Part shown: piece after piece, positions 8,157 through 14,100 of the stretch
Layout: each line of letters starts with the position of its first letter
Numbering within the stretch: position 1 is the first letter of the stretch
NCBI GenBank assembly: GCA_963648205.1
Contig: CAVJCT010000037.1
Location: 1 to 16,954 of the forward strand
From: UBA1181 sp963648205
Lineage (GTDB): Bacteria; Bacteroidota; Bacteroidia; Bacteroidales; Paludibacteraceae
Direction of reading: 5' to 3'
DNA length: 16,954 bases
Notes under the pieces: model-generated
What the model was told of the DNA's origin: nothing
Seen by the model: only the letters and a program-made list of their open reading frames with translations
The model's database searches: none
Position numbers and translations under genes: made by a program

Positions 8157-9281
8157 TTAATCTACCATTAAGTCTTCGAAAATAAAATCGGATATAAAAA
8201 TGCCACCTTCCGAAAGAAAAAGTTGGTCACCTTGCTGAATGAGATGGCCATCCTTAATATAAGGAATTGCCGATTTTTTGAAAGAATCAATGAAATCAGT
8301 GCGGAATCTGCTGTTCATTTCTGCGATCGAAATGCCCTTGCTCCGACGCAGTCCGGTGAGAATGAACTCGTTGAAATGGTCTGCTTCCGTCAGATTTTCA
8401 ATTTCAAAATAGGAAGATCCGTTGGCGATGCTTTCAATGTATTTTCGGGTGTTGGCGATGTTCCACTGCCGATTCTCACCGTCGAAGGAGTGGGCTGCCG
8501 GACCAACACCGAGGTAGGGCGTACCGTTCCAATATGAGGAGTTGTGCTTCGATTCGAAACCAGGACGGGCGAAATTGGAAATCTCGTAGGGAAGGATTCC
8601 TGCTTGGGTGAGTCGCTCTCGCAATGTCTTGAACATGTTGAGGCTCAACTCTTCATCTGCCTCTTGAATCTCACCCTTTTGCAGTTTCTTCGTGAGAATA
8701 GAACCCTCTTCGAAAGTGAGACTATAGGCGGAGATGTGAGGCACGTCGAGGGCGATGGCCTGCTCGATGTTGTCCACCCAACTCGCCATCGTCTGGTTGG
8801 GCAATCCATAGATGAGGTCGATGCTGATGTTGTTGAAACCAACTTCTTGAGCGTTGCGCACCGCTTCAATCGCCTTTTGTGCCGTGTGTCGTCGGTTGAT
8901 CGCTTTCAGTTCCTCGTCATGAAAGCTCTGGATGCCGATGCTGAGTCGGTTGAAAGGCAGACGAGACAAATCTTGCAGATACACTTTCGTCAGATCTTCA
9001 GGATTCCCTTCGATGGTAACTTCCACAGGTTCGCAATTATATACCTTATATATATAGTTCAGAATGATTTCCAATTCTTGAATGGAGAGTTGCGTTGGCG
9101 TACCCCCACCGAAGTAGATGGTTCGGATTGGCTCACCTTTCAGATACTCCTTTCGCAGCGTCAGTTCTTTGCAGATGGTGTCAATCAGTTCCGCTCGGTT
9201 TCCTTTGTAGGTAGACGAGTAGAAATCGCAGTAGTAGCAGCGACTGGCGCAGAGGGGAATGTGAGTGTAGAGGGCGGACAT
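8157..9281 (-). CDS. hemW: Radical SAM heme chaperone HemW
   Basis: This 374-residue radical SAM protein belongs to the HemW branch, once annotated as oxygen-independent coproporphyrinogen oxidase and now regarded as a chaperone that carries heme to membrane proteins. The iron-sulfur motif is C11-x3-C15-x2-C18 followed by Asp and Phe20. True HemN enzymes have a further Cys at the Phe position, so HemW fits better. Other marks are GGGTP (58-62, SAM binding), DLIYGLP (155-161) and HNSSYW (246-251), the HNxxYW motif typical of HemW. The ATG at 9281 is chosen because the next residues (ALYTHIPLC) are the conserved family N-terminus and because a -7 promoter match lies only 21 bases upstream. Starting at 9368 would add 29 residues of non-conserved sequence upstream of that promoter. 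The gene is divergent from the ATPase/nuclease-like gene. Confidence 0.93.
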   Translation of the reverse strand: MSALYTHIPLCASRCYYCDFYSSTYKGNRAELIDTICKELTLRKEYLKGEPIRTIYFGGGTPTQLSIQELEIILNYIYKVYNCEPVEVTIEGNPEDLTKVYLQDLSRLPFNRLSIGIQSFHDEELKAINRRHTAQKAIEAVRNAQEVGFNNISIDLIYGLPNQTMASWVDNIEQAIALDVPHISAYSLTFEEGSILTKKLQKGEIQEADEELSLNMFKTLRERLTQAGILPYEISNFARPGFESKHNSSYWNGTPYLGVGPAAHSFDGENRQWNIANTRKYIESIANGSSYFEIENLTEADHFNEFILTGLRRSKGISIAEMNSRFRTDFIDSFKKSAIPYIKDGHLIQQGDQLFLSEGGIFISDFIFEDLMVD

Positions 9282-9301
9282 AAGTGTGTTTTTCTTTTTT
9301 G

Positions 9302-9309
9302 CAAAGTTA
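9302..9309 (-). promoter_or_regulatory. hemW: Possible Bacteroidota -7 promoter element for hemW
   Basis: On the minus strand 9309-9302 reads TAACTTTG, then C, the same octamer as in front of coaD. Expected initiation near 9295 would leave a leader of about 14 bases before the ATG at 9281, and it supports that start. No -33 TTTG is evident. Confidence 0.5.
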
Positions 9310-9348
9310 CAAATAATGACAAGGCGGAGATGTACGAAAACTATTTTA

Positions 9349-9356
9349 TATCTTTG
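9349..9356 (+). promoter_or_regulatory. Possible Bacteroidota -7 promoter element for the ATPase/nuclease-like gene
   Basis: 9349-9356 reads TATCTTTG, matching TAnnTTTG, 25 bases before the ATG at 9382. It lies back to back with the hemW element in the same 100-base gap. No -33 TTTG is found at the usual spacing. Confidence 0.5.
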
Positions 9357-9381
9357 TAAAACGAACAAAAAATGTGCGAGT

Positions 9382-10962
9382 ATGAAATTCCCAGTCGGTA
9401 TACAGTCATTTGAGAAAATTATAAAAGGTGGTTTTGTTTATGTTGACAAAACGAACCTCGTATACGATTTGGTATCAGAAGGGAAAATCTATTTCCTGAG
9501 TCGCCCACGGAGGTTCGGAAAGAGTCTTCTCGTTTCCACATTGGAAAACTATTTTTTAGGGAAAAAAGAACTTTTCAAAGGATTGGCAATTGAACAGTTG
9601 GAGACGGAGTGGAAGACCTATCCGATTTTTCATTTGGATTTCAATGGAGAAGATTTTTTGAATGTGGATGCATTGCCCAATCGTTTGAACCTATATTTGG
9701 AAAAATGGGAGAATCAATATGGTTTAGTTCCCGACGAGAAGGCAAGTTTCGGATATCGCTTTGCGGAAATTCTGAGGACGGCTCACGAACAATGCGGTGT
9801 GCCTTGTGTCGTTCTGGTGGACGAATATGACAAGCCGATTCTCGACACGTTGGAGAAGGGAAAGATTTGCGTGGAGGACGGCGCAGAGATGACGCTGGCA
9901 GACAAAAACAGAAATATTCTGAAAGGATTCTTCTCGTCTTTGAAATTGGCAGACCAGGATCTTCAGTTTGTGTTTCTGACTGGTGTTACGAAATTTGCGA
10001 AAGTCAGTGTTTTTAGTGGCTTTAATCAACCGTTGGATATTAGCAAAGTTGCCAAATATGACACGATTTGTGGAATCACGAAAGAGGAGTTTGACAACTA
10101 TTTCAAAGAACCTATTTCGCAGATGGCAGTTGCGTACAGTGTGACGACTGACGAGATGTACGAAATGCTCTTGAAAAAATATGATGGCTATCATTTTAGC
10201 AGACGGTTGGTGGGTGTTTTCAATCCGTTTAGTCTATTGTCTGCCTTTGCCACGAAGGAGATGGGTGAGTATTGGTTCTCTTCGGGAACGCCGACCTACC
10301 TTGTCCAACTCTTGAACCGCGACAACGTTAATTTGGATGAGATAGCAGGAAGATATTACGGTGAAAGGGAGTTCTTAGACTTCAAAATGGACAAAGACAC
10401 GCCGTTGCCGATGCTCTATCAGAGTGGTTATCTGACGATAAAAGGCTACAATCCGAGAACGAACACCTACAAATTGGATGTTCCGAATGATGAGGTGAAG
10501 ATGGGGCTTATCCCTTTGCTGATGGACACGTATTTGTCGACAACTGTCTCTTCGGAAAGTTGGATTGCAAGTGCGATAGAGGACTTGGGGAATGGTGAAA
10601 TCGAGAAGTTTATGCAAGAACTTACAGCGTTTCTTGCAAGCATTCCTTATTCGATGCACGAGAAGCAGACGACAGAACGATTCTTCCATTATACATTTTA
10701 CTTGATATTCCGTCTTGCAAGCACTTACGTTACTTTTACGGAGAAACAACAGAGTCAGGGGCGTGCAGACTGCATTTTGGAGACTGAAAAATATGTCTAT
10801 ATATTTGAATTTAAATTAGATGGCTCTGCCGATTCTGCCATGGAGCAGATTAAAGAAAAAGGTTATGCAAAAGAATATGTTGCGGATAAGCGTAAGGTTG
10901 TGCTGATTGGTTGTAGTTTCTCTTCTAAGACAAGAACTGTGGAGGAGTGGAAGGTGGAATAA
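9382..10962 (+). CDS. AAA-ATPase-like protein with C-terminal PD-(D/E)XK nuclease-like domain
   Basis: This 526-residue protein has the architecture of the 'AAA-ATPase-like' plus 'PD-(D/E)XK nuclease superfamily' proteins (I recall Pfam PF09820 and PF08011), which occur as many paralogues in Bacteroidota. The N-terminal GIQSFEKII (7-15), VDKT (21-24) and Walker A-like RPRRFGKSLL (41-50) are family hallmarks. Walker B is VVLVDEYDKPI (143-153). At the C-terminus RADC (461-464) and FEFK (475-478) give the D463...E476-x-K478 nuclease-like triad, so both active sites look intact. The role is unknown; suggestions such as DNA processing or mobile-element defence are guesses. No signal peptide is seen. 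The ATG at 9382 is chosen because family members begin with a short MxFPxGIQ-type N-terminus and the -7 promoter match lies just upstream. A longer in-frame start at 9286 would add 32 residues and overlap the hemW start. No partner gene is adjacent on its strand before the GH8 gene. Confidence 0.85.
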   Translation: MKFPVGIQSFEKIIKGGFVYVDKTNLVYDLVSEGKIYFLSRPRRFGKSLLVSTLENYFLGKKELFKGLAIEQLETEWKTYPIFHLDFNGEDFLNVDALPNRLNLYLEKWENQYGLVPDEKASFGYRFAEILRTAHEQCGVPCVVLVDEYDKPILDTLEKGKICVEDGAEMTLADKNRNILKGFFSSLKLADQDLQFVFLTGVTKFAKVSVFSGFNQPLDISKVAKYDTICGITKEEFDNYFKEPISQMAVAYSVTTDEMYEMLLKKYDGYHFSRRLVGVFNPFSLLSAFATKEMGEYWFSSGTPTYLVQLLNRDNVNLDEIAGRYYGEREFLDFKMDKDTPLPMLYQSGYLTIKGYNPRTNTYKLDVPNDEVKMGLIPLLMDTYLSTTVSSESWIASAIEDLGNGEIEKFMQELTAFLASIPYSMHEKQTTERFFHYTFYLIFRLASTYVTFTEKQQSQGRADCILETEKYVYIFEFKLDGSADSAMEQIKEKGYAKEYVADKRKVVLIGCSFSSKTRTVEEWKVE

Positions 10963-11003
10963 AATTTTCTCCGAAAAAATCTCCCTCTCCCAACTCCTTT
11001 TTA

Positions 11004-11011
11004 TATATTTG
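11004..11011 (+). promoter_or_regulatory. Possible -7 promoter element, flanked by an inverted repeat, before the GH8 gene
   Basis: 11004-11011 reads TATATTTG, matching TAnnTTTG, in the 144-base gap after the ATPase/nuclease-like gene. A perfect 6-bp inverted repeat, CAACTC (10991-10996) and GAGTTG (11013-11018), brackets it and could be an operator. Initiation near 11018 would give a leader of about 90 bases. No -33 TTTG and no convincing terminator for the upstream gene are seen in this gap. Confidence 0.4.
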
Positions 11012-11054
11012 CGAGTTGAGATATAGTATATTTTTCTGTGTAATAGTGGGATAA

Positions 11055-11105
11055 ATGCGACCTGAGGTTTTTGGAGCTTTATACCGTATGAAAAACATGA
11101 GATAA
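11055..11105 (+). other. Possible 16-codon leader reading frame before the GH8 gene
   Basis: An ATG at 11055 opens a 16-codon frame (MRPEVFGALYRMKNMR) that stops with TAA at 11103-11105, one base before the ATG of the GH8 gene. It lies inside the predicted leader. The spacing would allow translational coupling, but a frame this short can easily arise by chance and nothing shows that it is translated. Confidence 0.15.
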
Positions 11106-11106
11106 A

Positions 11107-14100
11107 ATGAATAAATTTCTGAGATTTTTACTGTTGTGTGTAGCCGTGGTAGGCTGTGGCATCGGTGAGGTTTTGGCTGCGGACACTGATACTGATTACA
11201 AGCCGGAACTCTTCATCACGACCCATATTAACCAGGGCGACCCAGCGTGTCCGTTCCCTCAGTTCTTGGAGTACAAGGGTGGCGGAAAGTCCCTTGCTAA
11301 GTACAATGCCGAGGGTGTAACACACGCCGATATGGAGAAGGCGATGCGCGAGGCATATCAAATTATGATGCACCGCTGCCGTTACTCCGATTTGAGTCAT
11401 GATGGTGTTCAGTATATCACCTTCAACTCTGACGATGTGGCAGGCAACTACGGCACGTTCGTTTCCGAGGGTGATGGTTATGCTTTGCTGGCTGCGGCTA
11501 TCTTTGCCGACCAGAATACTTTCACGGGACTCTACATGTGGATTCACGATGTGCGTTTCTCAGGTGTGGAGCGTTTCATTGATGGAAAATCGCGTGGAAC
11601 AGATGCGAATGATTATGCTGGTCCGTATATGGCAGCGTGGAAGGATAAAACCTTTGACGCTCCGTATGGTTCTGACAGTCACTCTGCTTCTGATGGTGAT
11701 ATGGATATTGCCATGGGTCTGCTCATCGCCTACAAACAATGGGGTGAGTGGATGAAGTATGATGGTAAAGTCGTTAAGGATTTTAATGGCAACCCTATCT
11801 CTTTGAAATATCATGCACAACGTGTTATTGGTGCGTTGGTGGATACGATCCCGCAGTACGACAAGGGAAGTGGGTCTTTAGCAGGATATCTTTCAGGTAT
11901 TGTTGGTATCGATGGATATCAAAATAGAGGTAACTCGTGGGGCGAATTGACTCGATGGCGTTTTTCTAATGATGCGATTGCAAAATATGGAAACATCAAC
12001 GGCCCTTATAATGGCGGACCGAACCTTTACTCTATCTATGGTGGTAACTATATCGACTACGATGGACCGTCCTATTTCGATGAGTTCTATCGTTGGTTGA
12101 AAGATGGTGACGGTGTCGATGAAAATAATAAAGACCGTGCAGAATGGGAGATGCACCAGTTCCGTCGCGCCTACGCTTCGGGTAACTGGTTGAATGCACA
12201 AGCCTACGCACAAGGTTATTACGCCTCTATTGGTAATGTTTCTATGGAGGGGGATGGTGATGGAACTCCAACCTTTGGTGTATATGTCGATGGTGAGGAC
12301 TTCCGTTATGCTTGGCGTCACTTGATTGATTACTTGTGGCACGGCACAGCGCAGTATTCTTGGGATCCATCCTCTCACCAAATTGTGGAGGGCAAGACGG
12401 ATGATTCTGAAAAATTGATGGCAATCCGCCATTGCGAGTTGTTGCGTGAACCGTCAGAAAGCGGAACAACACTTTGTTCTGCCATGGGTGCTTCTCCAGA
12501 CCCTGGTCAACCTTATTGGAAGGGAGTTTCTCAGATTCCTCAGCAATATAGATATGATGGTGGAATTACTTCTGTTTATCACACTAACTACACACCAGGT
12601 TCGAGTGCTGCCGCTCCTGTCATTGCAGAAGATTTGGAGTTGACGGCAGATATTTACCGTCAGTGTGAGATTCTTTGGGATGATAACTCGGGTTTGGCAA
12701 AGTTCTCCAATCCAGAGCAACGTTACATCGGTAGTACGCCGAAGTACTTCCACGGATGGTTCCGTACGCTCGGTATGTTGATCTGCTCGGGTAACTTGCT
12801 CGCTCCAGAGGATATGAAGCCTATTGCCAATGTCAAGGTCTATATGTCTGTTGATAAAACCTACGCCTACGTTGGGGATAACGTAACCTACGGTGTGCAG
12901 TATCGTAACTATGGTACGTTGGATGCTTCAGGAACGACAATCACCACAAAGTTGGATCCTAACTACACGTTCGTAAGTGCTACGAAAGGTGGAAAATATA
13001 ATGCTTCCAATCACTCCATCACTTGGAACATTGGTTCTATTCCTGGTTTCAAGTCGGATGGTTTGGCAGCAACGATGGACTCTGTCTTCTTCACCGTCAA
13101 TGTGGCAGATACTCTGAATCCAAGAATCTGTTTGACAAGTACGATTTCAGGTTCTAATTTCGATGATTGGACTTCCAACGAATATCCAAACCACGCTACC
13201 TACACAATGGAGCGCAACTGCGTGGATATTCTCGCAAGCCGTACGCTTTATGTTAAGAAAAAAGCCAACCGTACGAAACTCAATCCTAAGGATGTGGTTA
13301 CCTTCACGGTCGAGTTCGGAAATAAGTCGGAAGGTGAGGATTCGTGGATGAATGGTGGTCGTGATCATGTCCGTATTTCTTACGGAAACTACGTTCCAAA
13401 TCCATGCTACCAATTCTATATGGATTATCGTTTCTGGAACGACTCCTACGAGGCTTATATCAACATGCATAATTACCGTGTCTCTTATTACATGTATGAT
13501 GCGGCTGCCAAGGGATTGTATTCAGATGAAAACAAGACAGGTTGGACATTTGTGGTTGATAACGTGAACGACTTGGATAAATATGGTTACAACCCTGAAG
13601 AAGGTCCGATTTCGTTCTCTTACCAAAAAGTTCCACAAGGAGAAGATGAATATGGAAAATGGAATCAGCGTTTGATGATTCGCTTTGGAGAAACGTTGAT
13701 GGCACCTTCTACGCATGTTTATGATAAATTGGATTCACAATATTTGCTTCATAAGGGAGTATATGGTCCAGGCTTTATCCGTGCTCGTTTGGCTTCCAAT
13801 CCTGCCAGTCAGTTGGAAGAGCGTGTGAAAGACGATTGGTCTTACTCTGAAGATTTGAAGGTCAAAACAATCGATGCACAGGCAGAAACATTCGCATTGA
13901 TTACGCCATGTTGGGCAAACTACGACAATCCTGGCTATGAGTTGGGCGAGACGGACTATTCGCGCAATGTGTGCGGTATCGGTCCAAAAGCAATAACGAT
14001 GAAGCCATTCAGCCGTGTCTTGGTAGAGGAGTTTGATGGTTACACTTGGCGTCGTATTCAAGGAACAGGTCCGTTGCCAGGTCGTGAGGCATACAATGTG

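Noticed and set aside
9282..9368. A longer N-terminus for hemW
   Set aside because: The conserved HemW start is at 9281 and the likely promoter lies inside the extension.
9286..9381. A longer N-terminus for the ATPase/nuclease-like gene
   Set aside because: The extra 32 residues are low-complexity, unlike the family start, overlap hemW and lie upstream of the -7 element.
10963..10990. A possible terminator after the ATPase/nuclease-like gene (ATTTTC...GAAAAAAT)
   Set aside because: The stem is imperfect, made almost entirely of A-T pairs, and has no T run after it.
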